Shown here one piece after another: positions 27,128 through 35,849 of a DNA stretch of 64,000 nucleotides. The notes beneath the pieces were generated by a model. The model was not told where the DNA came from, did no database searches, and worked only from the letters and a program-made list of their open reading frames with translations. The stretch is from Bin80 sp965220365. GTDB taxonomy: Bacteria > Bacteroidota > Rhodothermia > Rhodothermales > Bin80. The stretch is from contig OZ244823.1 in NCBI GenBank assembly GCA_965220365.1, forward strand, positions 1,054,001 through 1,118,000, read 5' to 3'. Position 1 is the stretch's first letter. Each line of letters starts with the position of its first letter. The position numbers were made by a program, and so were the translations under genes.

Positions 27128-28222
27128 CTACGGTTCTTTTGGAGAGTCCGAGGCTCCATTCACAGAGCCCATTAGGACTGCAATGGGCCGTAGGCTGTCG
27201 ATATTCTCAAAGAAGATTTTTATCGTTGCTGTCAGCGGCACGGCAAGAATCATACCTGCTACGCCCCAGAGCCATCCCCAGAATATGAGAGATACAATCA
27301 CCAGAAGGGGGCTAAGGTTCAGACTGAACGCCATGAGCCTTGGATCAACAACATTGCCCATGACCATCTGGATGAGCCACATCAACAGCGCAGCTATGAT
27401 GGGGATCGTTAACGTATCAAACTGCAGTAATGCGAAGCCGAACGGAAGGATCACGGCAACGAACGAGCCGATGTTAGGGATGTAGTTCAAGACAAATGCC
27501 AGAAATCCCCAGAAGATGGAATAGTCAACCCCCAGGATCCAGAGGACCAGGAAGATTAGCAGGCCCGTGCCTACACTGACTAATGTCTTTGCGACAAGGT
27601 ATTGGCGAACTTGCTGGCTGATATTGTCGGTCACAGAGGCAATTCGAGCTGCAATACTCTCGGGATAGGCACGCCGGACTTTTACTACCAGTTCGCCACT
27701 TCCTGCCAGAATAAACAGCATAAACAGGAGGACTAAAAATGTATTTCCTGCAAAGGTAAACGCCTCGCCAATTCCGCTTTGAAGTAATGTAGAAACGATA
27801 GATGGATCAATGACCTGACTCAGGTCCAGTCGACCTTCGTCTAATCCCATCACTGCCGCAGCACTCTGGAGGAGTGCTTCAATATCTGCAATGACCGTTT
27901 GGATGCGTGGTAGATAACGATCCGCAGCGGTTGCCAACGACTGTGCACTCGAATACACGACATATCCAATGATTGTCGCGGCTGCAGCAAGCACCACAAA
28001 AACGACGACCAAGGCAATTGCCATGGGGATTCGGCGTGCCTTGAGATAGAGTACGATGGGCTGAAATATGAACGATAGAAGCAGTGCCACAGAAAAAGGC
28101 ACAAGGACACTGCGGAGTTCAAGCAGTGTGACTCCGACAAAAAATGCCGCAATCAACCCCAACAGGAAGGATACAATTCCCTGGGGCTTGAAATTTGAGA
28201 AGTCTACACCTGAACTTGCCAC
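27128..28222 (-). CDS. AI-2E family / PerM-type membrane permease
   Basis: A 364-residue protein with about eight membrane helices and the family's typical pattern. There are N-terminal helices (VSFLLGLIAAFFVGVTLL), a long extracytoplasmic loop at about 120-210, and then GFLAFVLNYIPNIGSFVAVILP, the most conserved AI-2E block, followed by VVDPRLMAFSLNLSPLLVIVSLIFWGWLWGVAGM. Family members export small molecules or ions; the autoinducer-2 label applies only to some. It lies downstream of a GlsB-like gene on the same strand. Confidence 0.9.
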   Translation of the reverse strand: MASSGVDFSNFKPQGIVSFLLGLIAAFFVGVTLLELRSVLVPFSVALLLSFIFQPIVLYLKARRIPMAIALVVVFVVLAAAATIIGYVVYSSAQSLATAADRYLPRIQTVIADIEALLQSAAAVMGLDEGRLDLSQVIDPSIVSTLLQSGIGEAFTFAGNTFLVLLFMLFILAGSGELVVKVRRAYPESIAARIASVTDNISQQVRQYLVAKTLVSVGTGLLIFLVLWILGVDYSIFWGFLAFVLNYIPNIGSFVAVILPFGFALLQFDTLTIPIIAALLMWLIQMVMGNVVDPRLMAFSLNLSPLLVIVSLIFWGWLWGVAGMILAVPLTATIKIFFENIDSLRPIAVLMGSVNGASDSPKEP

Positions 28223-28253
28223 TTACGCTTCTGTTGTTTTCTTATTGAATGCT

Positions 28254-28502
28254 TTATTTGCGAATCCGCTCCCAAATCCAGATCACAAACATCGCGCCAA
28301 GAACGGCAACGAGTAGGCTACGCCAGTCGAAGCCCACTACACCGACACCAAAAAATACGCTGCCAGCCCAGCCACCAAGAAGGCCGCCGATAATCCCGAT
28401 GACCATGGTTTTGAATATTCCGTACCCCTGTCGTCCAGGATAGATCCATCTTGCTAGTGCTCCGGCAAGAAGTCCAAAAAGTGCCCAACTAAAGATTCCC
28501 AT
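28254..28502 (-). CDS. GlsB/YeaQ/YmgE-family small membrane protein
   Basis: An 82-residue protein of three membrane segments with the family pattern of a glycine-rich first helix (WALFGLLAGALARWIYPGRQ), GIIGGLLGGWAGSVFFG and a short basic end. Members are described as transglycosylase-associated or general-stress proteins; the molecular role is unknown. It stands 31 bases upstream of the permease gene and probably shares its transcript. Confidence 0.88.
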   Translation of the reverse strand: MGIFSWALFGLLAGALARWIYPGRQGYGIFKTMVIGIIGGLLGGWAGSVFFGVGVVGFDWRSLLVAVLGAMFVIWIWERIRK

Positions 28503-28574
28503 GATACCTCAAATGTGTGTGAAGAAATCTGTAGTACGGGAGTTGGAGGCAACTGGGTTCAATCGAATCATCGT

Positions 28575-29489
28575 TTACCAGTGGTACAGAAGACTCAGTA
28601 TATGTCCAGGGCCATCAAATCCATCCTCGAAGGGAATGTACGCATAGTCTGCATCAATGCTGTCAAAGAACAATCCAATCCCAAAAGTATAGCCCCGCAG
28701 TTCATCATTGGAGATATAGCCACCACGCAGGTCAACCAGCTCCATGATTGTGACTCCGCATCCGAGGTGTAATCGAGTCAGGCGATCATCAAACAGGTGA
28801 GAGGCTTCAATATTTATCATCAAGTCCAAGAGACGGGCCTCGTCGAATGCGGTGATGATTTGCAGTGGTGACAGGGCAATGCCTCCTTGTGCTAGACGCG
28901 GGAGGGGGGTCCGTTCTGTTTCCAAGGTACTCATACGGCCGAGATTGCGGAGTGCTGCTCCGAAGTTCAAGCGTCCATCAAGGACATCTGCCTGGACCCC
29001 AAAATCTATTGCATACCCGGATGCATTGGTATCAAATATCCGCTCGCGAAGATATTTGGCAGTCATTCCTATTCGTAGTCCACTGAGGACGCGTGCATAG
29101 CTCACTCCAGCACTAATAAATTGGGCACCGAAGAGGCCATCTGGTTCTCCAGGCTGGGTTCGTGCCTCCAGATCACCACTATCCGTAGCAGTCAATGACA
29201 AGCCCCATGCGCTGTTAAAGCCAATTGGAAGCTGAGCGGCAACGTCATAGGCTCTAATATCACCGATCCATAGGCGATGGGATCCGGCCGCGGAATTGCT
29301 CCCCCCGGCTAATCCAGCCGGATTCCAGTAAGTCGCGAAGGCATTACGAACATTTGATACTTGTGCATCACCCATTGAACCTGCCCGTGCGTTGACCCCG
29401 ATCCGCAGAAAACTCAAACCAGTCTCCTGTGCCATGGCGGGAGCGGCCAGTAAGGTCAGTCCCAAAATTACAAGTATGCGCATGCTCAC
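28575..29489 (-). CDS. PorV/PorQ-family outer-membrane beta-barrel protein
   Basis: A 304-residue exported protein; the signal peptide ends PAMAQ. The opening FLRIGVNARAGSMGDAQVSNVRNAFATYWNPAGLAG is the PorV/PorQ (UPF0164-like) signature shared by Bacteroidota barrel proteins, some of which serve the type IX secretion system. Alternating strands run to the C-terminal aromatic ending (LLYHW). GTG at 29489 overlaps the upstream stop by four bases; ATG at 29483 is the alternative. It is the last gene of a five-gene operon with another PorV-like barrel. Confidence 0.88.
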   Translation of the reverse strand: MSMRILVILGLTLLAAPAMAQETGLSFLRIGVNARAGSMGDAQVSNVRNAFATYWNPAGLAGGSNSAAGSHRLWIGDIRAYDVAAQLPIGFNSAWGLSLTATDSGDLEARTQPGEPDGLFGAQFISAGVSYARVLSGLRIGMTAKYLRERIFDTNASGYAIDFGVQADVLDGRLNFGAALRNLGRMSTLETERTPLPRLAQGGIALSPLQIITAFDEARLLDLMINIEASHLFDDRLTRLHLGCGVTIMELVDLRGGYISNDELRGYTFGIGLFFDSIDADYAYIPFEDGFDGPGHILSLLYHW

Positions 29490-30493
29490 AGAAAAAATCG
29501 CAGAGTAATAAGATGCATTGTGCCCAGAGCATACGGCTCTAGCACAACGGTATACGCAACCTGTGTGACCAGAAGACCCAGGGGCTGCTCAACCATAAAT
29601 CCTGCACTGGGGCGCGGACCACCATCTGAGAACTGTTCCAGTCGTCCCATCCCGGCACGAATGACGAACTGGGGGATCAGAGTATATTCTGCACCCAGTC
29701 GAAAATGGTTTTGATGGAGGGTAAGCTCACGCGCATCGAAGGTTTCTCGTGGTGCCGTTCCTGTGAAGATAACACTAGGTTCCCAGATCTGTCGTACAGA
29801 AAAGCTTGATTCGTACTCGGCAAGAAGTTGTAGCCGCTCTTCCAGAAGGATCCAGGATGCTCCAATGCGCAAGCGCGTCGGGAATTTATCTGTCACTCCA
29901 GCTCCATCCTGGTTAATTGTGTCCCAACTGTACTTTGCCAGGAGGTCGTCCAGAACCAAACCGACGTGTAAAGAAGGGAGGACATGAACCCCTACGCCAA
30001 TATCAAGACCAAAAGTTTGGACGGCTGGCAGGTCACTATGTAAATCGTTCCGAAATAGTTGCAACCCTACGCCAATCGAAGCTTTGCTACTCACGCGTAC
30101 CCCGAAGGCAGCAAAGAAAGCATATTCATTCGTTGAGACCATGCTGATATGGTAGCCACTTGAATTGCGTTGGTCAATATCCTGAACCCCCGTATGGATA
30201 AGTCCAGCAGCAATACCCGCCAATGGTCTGAGTGGGGTCTGAAGCTCTACGAATTGCAGCTGGCGATCCTGTGTCATCAGCGCTGCACTGAGGCCAAGGC
30301 TCTGACTCTTGATATAGGGGGCAAGTGCAGGGTTGTAAAATGGGCTGGCAAGACCAGATGCGTCCCCAGCCAGGGCATTCCCGACGGCAATTCCCCGGCC
30401 CCCAAATCCCATGCGACCAATCTGTCCGGCAGTCTGGGCCGTGGCTATGCCGGGCAAAAGCAGCAGAAGACACAAGTACAAGGAGTATCTCAT
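29486..30493 (-). CDS. PorV-like outer-membrane barrel protein
   Basis: A 335-residue exported protein with a signal peptide (LCLLLLLPGIATAQ). It has a PorV/PorQ-like N-terminal block: GGRGIAVGNALAGDASGLASPFYNPALAPY corresponds to the AxGDAxxAxxxNPA pattern. Strand-rich sequence follows, ending LITLRFFL. Its neighbour downstream has the same fold, so the two may be an old duplication. The start lies two bases after the upstream stop. Specific function unknown. Confidence 0.82.
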   Translation of the reverse strand: MRYSLYLCLLLLLPGIATAQTAGQIGRMGFGGRGIAVGNALAGDASGLASPFYNPALAPYIKSQSLGLSAALMTQDRQLQFVELQTPLRPLAGIAAGLIHTGVQDIDQRNSSGYHISMVSTNEYAFFAAFGVRVSSKASIGVGLQLFRNDLHSDLPAVQTFGLDIGVGVHVLPSLHVGLVLDDLLAKYSWDTINQDGAGVTDKFPTRLRIGASWILLEERLQLLAEYESSFSVRQIWEPSVIFTGTAPRETFDARELTLHQNHFRLGAEYTLIPQFVIRAGMGRLEQFSDGGPRPSAGFMVEQPLGLLVTQVAYTVVLEPYALGTMHLITLRFFL

Positions 30494-30495
30494 TT

Positions 30496-32085
30496 CTATT
30501 CGGCGATCAAGATTTTACCCCAGAACGTATCCTCCTGCGCCTGAATGGCATAGAAATAGGGGCCATTTGCCAATCGCACCCCTTGCTCATCTGTACCATC
30601 CCAGACCACTTCATTTGCTCCGGCAGAACCGGTTGCAGAGGAGATCTCTCGAACAAGAGTCATACTGAAATCAAAGATTCGGATGGTCACCGTCTGCGGT
30701 TGAGTCAAGTCATAGCGCAGGCGGACTAAGCGATCCGTTGAGGGTGAAAACGGGTTTGGATAAGCATAGGTTGATACCTTCGGCACCCGCTCTTCTGGAA
30801 TGATTGCTGGAAGTCCGGTTGGGTCAAGTGGGATCTCTGTTCGAAAAATCCTCCAGGAATTTCCCTGGTCTATACTCTTGAACAGTCCGTCCTGTGACGA
30901 AACCCAAACTGCATCCTCGGTTACTTCAACGGCATATACTCGTGCGTCAGGGCGCATACTTCGCACCGGATCCTCACGGTCAATGAATTCATTCTTGAAG
31001 AAAAATGTGGTCCCATCGTCCCGGGATTGGTATAATCCTCGTTCGCAGGCAACATAGATTCGTGGGCCATCAAACGCAAAGTCGGAGCACTCTTCGCCAT
31101 GCAAAGCGGTTTGGAAAGTGGCACCTTGGTCACGGGTGACAGCTATTCCGTGGCCTTGGCCTCTTCCTCGCCCCGGCCAGTTCGTCATCCAGATCGCCGG
31201 GGGTTGTGTTCCGCGGGGCTGCTCTTCAATGGAGATAATCCAGTTTCCGAGCATACCGTCTTCTGTTGTGTAGTGATACCAACTCGTGCCTCCGTCTTCC
31301 GAGCGATTGAGGCCGCCTGCCGTTCCTGCCCAGATCGTGCCGGTTTCATCAACCAGTACGGCATAAGCCTGAAAGTTGAGGCCATGAAACATGTTAACAG
31401 CAACATTGACCGGTTGTACCGTGAACGGGAAATCATATCCTAATTCCGGTCCAAGGTAGGAGGTCGTATCTGGAGGCAGTACGACACGCTCCCAGGTTCG
31501 CCCCAGATCGGGGCTGCGACGAAGTCCCGCGAGTTGTCCTGCAATCCAAAGAGTTTCGGTGTCAGGATCAAAATCCAAATCCCATGGTGCGGCTTGTGCC
31601 GGGACGGTAATGGGTAGTGTGGTGAGCGGAACTGTTCCGTAGGTGATCCGGGAATCTTCCGGGTTGTCAAGAAATCCGGTGGTTACCGGATCATCGTCAG
31701 CCGGTGGTGCAGGAAGCCAGTAATTCCACGTATTTCCACCGTCGGGAGAGTGCAGGATTCCAGTGATTTCGTTGACTCTCTGCAACCGCCCCTCACTATC
31801 TCTTTGAGTGTATTGATTCCCCACACCTGCCCAGATAGATTGATTACTGATCGCCAGTGAATAGACGGAGTTTGAAAAATCCTGAAACGGTTCGGCAGCG
31901 ACAGCCTGCCACGTATCTCCTCCGTCATGTGATACATTCAGATAGGGCCCTACCCAGATCGAAGGACCTGCCGCGGCAAGGTTCGTAATGTTGTTGGAAA
32001 GGATTCCAGGGGAAAGTACCAGGTCTTGTGCTTGTAGCGGAGCGACAAGGATTACCAGCATCCCAAAGAGTGCACGAGATATCAT
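30496..32085 (-). CDS. Exported BNR/photosystem-like repeat protein with FlgD-like C-terminal domain
   Basis: A 529-residue secreted protein. The signal peptide ends LQAQ. Several Asp-box/BNR-type repeats follow (LNVSHDGGDTW, LHSPDGGNTW, LNRSEDGGTSW, FKSIDQGNSW), indicating a beta-propeller like that of sialidases or sortilins. The last 85 residues are a FlgD/T9SS-sorting-like Ig domain: YAYPNPFSPSTDRLVRLRYD, then WDGTDEQGVRLANGPYFYAI. Such proteins are usually cell-surface or secreted. It overlaps the upstream lipoprotein gene by four bases, consistent with an operon with the PorV-like barrels. No catalytic site is recognised. Confidence 0.85.
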   Translation of the reverse strand: MISRALFGMLVILVAPLQAQDLVLSPGILSNNITNLAAAGPSIWVGPYLNVSHDGGDTWQAVAAEPFQDFSNSVYSLAISNQSIWAGVGNQYTQRDSEGRLQRVNEITGILHSPDGGNTWNYWLPAPPADDDPVTTGFLDNPEDSRITYGTVPLTTLPITVPAQAAPWDLDFDPDTETLWIAGQLAGLRRSPDLGRTWERVVLPPDTTSYLGPELGYDFPFTVQPVNVAVNMFHGLNFQAYAVLVDETGTIWAGTAGGLNRSEDGGTSWYHYTTEDGMLGNWIISIEEQPRGTQPPAIWMTNWPGRGRGQGHGIAVTRDQGATFQTALHGEECSDFAFDGPRIYVACERGLYQSRDDGTTFFFKNEFIDREDPVRSMRPDARVYAVEVTEDAVWVSSQDGLFKSIDQGNSWRIFRTEIPLDPTGLPAIIPEERVPKVSTYAYPNPFSPSTDRLVRLRYDLTQPQTVTIRIFDFSMTLVREISSATGSAGANEVVWDGTDEQGVRLANGPYFYAIQAQEDTFWGKILIAE

Positions 32086-32915
32086 TCGTAGATCTCCAAT
32101 GTATGACGGACCTGTTGGCTGCGCAGCCCGGCGCGGTCAATTGCTTCAAATATGAAGGTGTTCAAACCAAGACTATTCGAGCTCAAAATGAAAACGGTAC
32201 GTGTATAAAGGCCATCTCCAGCCTTGACATCTCCACTTTCAACACTTAATCCGCAGGGACTTAGGTTCCCGTCGTCGCAAAGCGGGAATCGGGTACCGGG
32301 ATCAGACTCGTTCCAAAACTCCACGGTCCTCACATTTTTGAGTCCGTCGGGATCGGAGACTTCCGCAATGAAAGTCAGGGTTTGGGGAGGTTCGCCAGCA
32401 GCAGGTCGCTGGATTCTGTCGGGAATTGTCAACTCCTCAATGACCGGGGGAAAGCTGGGCTCAAAGGTGCGTACATATTCTAACGTAGTTCGAGCTTCAC
32501 CACCGAGGCGATTATTTTCATCAATGGCATAGACGAGGACGGGGTAATCCTCGACATCCAGTGCGCTCAAGGTTATATTAGCGCTGCCGGTATGGAGGTT
32601 ATCTCCCTTGGATGACAGGCTGCCGGTGCGGAGCGGGGTCCCGGTGGTGTCTGTGGACAAGATTGCGTAAGAAACCTGCGCTACCGGGCTACCTGGCGCT
32701 ACAACTTCAACCATGAGCTTGATCGTGATATGCACGCTATCGCCCTCAATGGCAGATTGGTCTAGGAAGCTGAAGTCAATGCGTTGGGGGGTGATCGAAA
32801 ATTCTGTGATCTGCGGGAGTCGTTCAGAAGTCCCCGGGAGTGAATCTGGTACAGAGTCACAAGCAGTCCCGTAAGCGATCAGCAGAAGAAAAATAAATCG
32901 ATGTGTGTGTGTCAA
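32082..32915 (-). CDS. Ig-like / FlgD-neighbour lipoprotein, unknown function
   Basis: About 277 residues from a TTG start at 32915, which has AGGTG five bases upstream. The hydrophobic N-terminus and GTAC near residue 20 resemble a lipobox. The rest is strand-rich with Ig-like repeats (ITIKLMVEVVAPGSPVAQ, VLVYAIDENNRLGGEA, TFIAEVSDPDGLKNVRTVEF), probably an envelope or adhesion module. The longer open frame to 33170 overlaps the protease gene and reads as low-complexity nonsense. It lies eight bases after the M50 protease gene and overlaps the next gene by four. Confidence 0.72.
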   Translation of the reverse strand: MTHTHRFIFLLLIAYGTACDSVPDSLPGTSERLPQITEFSITPQRIDFSFLDQSAIEGDSVHITIKLMVEVVAPGSPVAQVSYAILSTDTTGTPLRTGSLSSKGDNLHTGSANITLSALDVEDYPVLVYAIDENNRLGGEARTTLEYVRTFEPSFPPVIEELTIPDRIQRPAAGEPPQTLTFIAEVSDPDGLKNVRTVEFWNESDPGTRFPLCDDGNLSPCGLSVESGDVKAGDGLYTRTVFILSSNSLGLNTFIFEAIDRAGLRSQQVRHTLEIYE

Positions 32916-32923
32916 GGTAACAC

Positions 32924-34096
32924 CTATACACTGTAAAGAGGCTTGATACTGAAACACAGAATAAAAATGGCCAGGGTGAAATAGCCGATTAGCCGCCGTC
33001 GGTTTGTGAGGGGGTGGGACAGTGGAACAGGCGGATGGTCTACCTTCACCACAAAGATCAGCAGCAGGCACCACGGGAACCAGCCAAAGTACCCAAACCA
33101 GTTCAACACGTCCGGCACTGTCGATGCGAAGGAGGCAAGTACGAGAATCGTCAACGTCATCAGCCACCATCGTCCATCAAATACGCGACGTGTACAGAGC
33201 GCTAAAAATGCGCCAAGAATGAACCAGAGCAAGATTTTTCCGATCAGTTCACTTCCAGTCATGGTAGTGAACATGCCGGGAAGCGCCAATGCAGCTCCCA
33301 CGGCCATAGATGAGAGCATCATGAAAATGAATACACGGGAGATCCTGGCGTGCCATTTCGGTCCGAAGAGCGCATAGACGATGTGGCCTCCGTCTAACTG
33401 GCCGACGGGCATCAGGTTAAGTGCCGTAAAAAAGAGTCCCAACCAAGCCGCGAACAAGAGGGGATAATGATACATTTCGTACAGTGGAGGCACATTTGGG
33501 AATACCTGTGTAAGTGCCCAGTACAGTGGGGTTGCTCCCAGAGTCAGCCGACTTCCTGGAGGTGCATCAGAGATTGGGGTCTCTGGAAATCTTCCAGTCG
33601 CTCGAATATAGTCAAGTAGCGGTTCATGCCCTCCAACGCCAAACATATACTCGGGGGAGGGCAAGGTTGCCATTGCCCAGACCAGAAGGATCAAGACCAT
33701 CACAAACCCGGCAATTGGCCCCGAAGCACCAATATCAAAGAGCTTTGTCAGGTTCGGGATCGGTTCGCGGATACTGATGACGGCCCCAAGCGTGCCAATC
33801 CCGATCAGGGGAGATGGAATGAAATAGGGGAGCGAGGTTTTGACGCGATGAAGTCGGCCAGCCACATAGTGACCGAATTCATGGATGGTCAAAAAGGCGA
33901 TCAGTGCCCCACCAAATGTAAATGCATCAGCCAGAAACGTTGTAGTAAATGGGATTCCGCCAATATTGAGCACGGTATCTCCTGCTTCCCAGGCTACACT
34001 TCGACCAATGAACATCACTGCGCCGGTAAGGGCGGTGGAGAGAAGCGTTACCACGAATAGCCCGGCATGCAGCAGGTAGCGGTTACGGGTCAACAA
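32924..34096 (-). CDS. Site-2 protease family (M50) zinc metalloprotease
   Basis: A 390-residue membrane protein. HEFGH (in LTIHEFGHYVAG) is the zinc motif. The second ligand is in NLMPVGQLDGGHIVYALFG, the typical NPxPxxxLDGxH motif of S2P proteases in variant form. Multiple membrane helices surround both. Such enzymes cleave within membranes, often in stress or cell-surface signalling. It is the first gene of the envelope operon reading towards the PorV-like genes. Confidence 0.9.
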   Translation of the reverse strand: MLTRNRYLLHAGLFVVTLLSTALTGAVMFIGRSVAWEAGDTVLNIGGIPFTTTFLADAFTFGGALIAFLTIHEFGHYVAGRLHRVKTSLPYFIPSPLIGIGTLGAVISIREPIPNLTKLFDIGASGPIAGFVMVLILLVWAMATLPSPEYMFGVGGHEPLLDYIRATGRFPETPISDAPPGSRLTLGATPLYWALTQVFPNVPPLYEMYHYPLLFAAWLGLFFTALNLMPVGQLDGGHIVYALFGPKWHARISRVFIFMMLSSMAVGAALALPGMFTTMTGSELIGKILLWFILGAFLALCTRRVFDGRWWLMTLTILVLASFASTVPDVLNWFGYFGWFPWCLLLIFVVKVDHPPVPLSHPLTNRRRLIGYFTLAIFILCFSIKPLYSV

Positions 34097-34165
34097 TTGG
34101 GATGCAGGCAGTGCATTGGGAGCGAGGAAATGATCCGCGCTTTATACTGTGCATCGCGAAAGTGT

Positions 34166-35371
34166 TCAACTTCGGGTCAGTTCTTTTAGGCCTGTTTCAA
34201 TCCGGTTGAATGCTTTTCGCAAATCTTCCATGGAGGAGGCATAGGAAATTCGGATGCCATCGGGGTCCCCGAAAGCGGCTCCGGGAACGAGTGCCACGAG
34301 ATGCTCCTCAAGTAGATAGAAGCAGAGGTCGTCACTGGAATTGATGACGCGGCCGGATGGAGCAACCGTACCATAGTAATCACTGACCTGCGGGAACAGG
34401 TAGAATGCTCCTTCGGGTTTGGGAACGTTCACCCCGGGTAGTGCACGTAATCGTTTTAGCAAATAATCCCGACGCTCACGGAATGCCTGTACCATGGACT
34501 GAATGGGTTCTTTATCCATATTGAGTGCGGCGATACCGGCTCGCTGGGAGATGCTGCTTGGCGCGGAGGTAAGTTGTCCCTGCAGCTTGGCAGCCTGCTT
34601 TACGATCTCCAGTGGTCCTGCCATATAACCCAGTCTCCAGCCAGTCATGGCAAAGCACTTGGAAAAGCCATTCACTGTGATCGTACGCTCCTGCATTCCG
34701 GGGAGGCTGGCGATCGGAACATGAACTGCATCATAAATAACATGCTCATAGATCTCATCTGAGACGACAACGACCCTTTCATGTCCGTGCAATACTTCTG
34801 CGAGGGCACTCAATTCCTCTTGGGTATATACCGAGCCTGTGGGATTTGAGGGAGAGCAGAGGATAAGTACGCGCGTACGCTCAGTAATGGCACCTGCCAA
34901 AGCCTGTGGAGTCAGGCGGTACTGCGTCTCTGCGGTCGTGTGGGCAATGACGGGGCTTGCACCAGAGAAGCGGGTCATTTCGGGGTAGCTGACCCAGTAG
35001 GGCGCAGGAATCAGGACCTCGTCTGTTTCTGCGGCAAGTACAGATACAGCCAGAGCGACCGACTGTTTTGCTCCGTTGGAGCACAGAATTTGGTCTGGTG
35101 TATAGTGCAGGTTGTTTTCGCGGGCGAATTTTGCGCAGATAGCTTCTCGCAGTTCTGGCATCCCCGGATTCTGAGTATATCGTGTGAAGCCATCCCGAAT
35201 TGCCTGAATACCCGCTTTGGCAATTGGCTCCGGGGTATTAAAATCGGGCTCTCCGGCACTCAGGGCAATCACATCGGCTCCCGCACGTTTTAGTTTTTTT
35301 GCACGCCCGGCCATGGCGAGCGTAGCAGAGGGTTGCATAGATGCGACACGAGGGTTAAATGATTCAGACAT
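34166..35371 (-). CDS. Class I aminotransferase, aspartate aminotransferase-like
   Basis: A fold-type I PLP enzyme of about 401 residues. Markers are ALSAGEPDFNTPEPI, the NPTG-type motif SPSNPTGSVY, the DEIYEHVIYD loop and the PLP lysine in GFSKCFAMTGWRLGY, with a C-terminal Arg in RISYASS. The most likely role is aspartate or related amino-acid transamination; the exact substrate is inferred from resemblance to AspC/AspB of the Ib subgroup. ATG at 35371 (MSESFNPRV) fits the family better than the upstream 35398. It precedes the M50 gene by about 70 bases. Confidence 0.92.
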   Translation of the reverse strand: MSESFNPRVASMQPSATLAMAGRAKKLKRAGADVIALSAGEPDFNTPEPIAKAGIQAIRDGFTRYTQNPGMPELREAICAKFARENNLHYTPDQILCSNGAKQSVALAVSVLAAETDEVLIPAPYWVSYPEMTRFSGASPVIAHTTAETQYRLTPQALAGAITERTRVLILCSPSNPTGSVYTQEELSALAEVLHGHERVVVVSDEIYEHVIYDAVHVPIASLPGMQERTITVNGFSKCFAMTGWRLGYMAGPLEIVKQAAKLQGQLTSAPSSISQRAGIAALNMDKEPIQSMVQAFRERRDYLLKRLRALPGVNVPKPEGAFYLFPQVSDYYGTVAPSGRVINSSDDLCFYLLEEHLVALVPGAAFGDPDGIRISYASSMEDLRKAFNRIETGLKELTRS

Positions 35372-35849
35372 TTGGGTGACAAGATCTTTCCGTATCAAAC
35401 TAATGGCGATTACTTTTGAGCCACAAAACTTAAGTGTTTCAGTTTTGTGTAGTTGCTGATGGCAGGATATTCCAAGAGCTGATTTTCTATGGTTTTTGGC
35501 TCCTTATATCAGGTGTAAAGATCAAACTGAAAAGTCTCTGACTCTCTGGTCCACTGAAGTTTTATTTTCGCCAAGGTGGCATTCCAAAAATCTCGCTCGG
35601 TCTCAGAGAATTCGTTCCAATGATCGTATATCGCAGATTTACCTGGAAGCGGAGCGAAACGTATCGGCACGCTTTTGAACAAGACAAGGACTTGATTGTT
35701 ACAACTGATCGCGGGCACGGCATCAGTATAGAGTTTTTGTTATGGATGCACTAGGTTGGATATCATTCCGGTTTAGTGCGCCGTGCCCGTATGTCAACCG
35801 CTTGCAAAAACGTTGCTATAGAGCGTTTCACTAAAGCGCCGATCTCTGT
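35372..35849. other. Gap between aminotransferase and carotenoid operon
   Basis: 478 bases, AT-rich in part. Overlapping short open frames (plus 35496-35678 and minus 35509-35718) share the same DNA in opposite directions; neither has a recognisable domain. No tRNA or clear terminator was identified. Confidence 0.45.

Noticed and set aside
32916..33170. N-terminal extension of the Ig-like lipoprotein gene
   Set aside because: It overlaps the M50 protease gene in another frame and lacks a family match; TTG 32915 with AGGTG gives a lipoprotein signal.
35496..35718. Overlapping short frames in the aminotransferase-crtI gap
   Set aside because: Opposite strands, no domain, no start signals; nothing that looks like an IS end.
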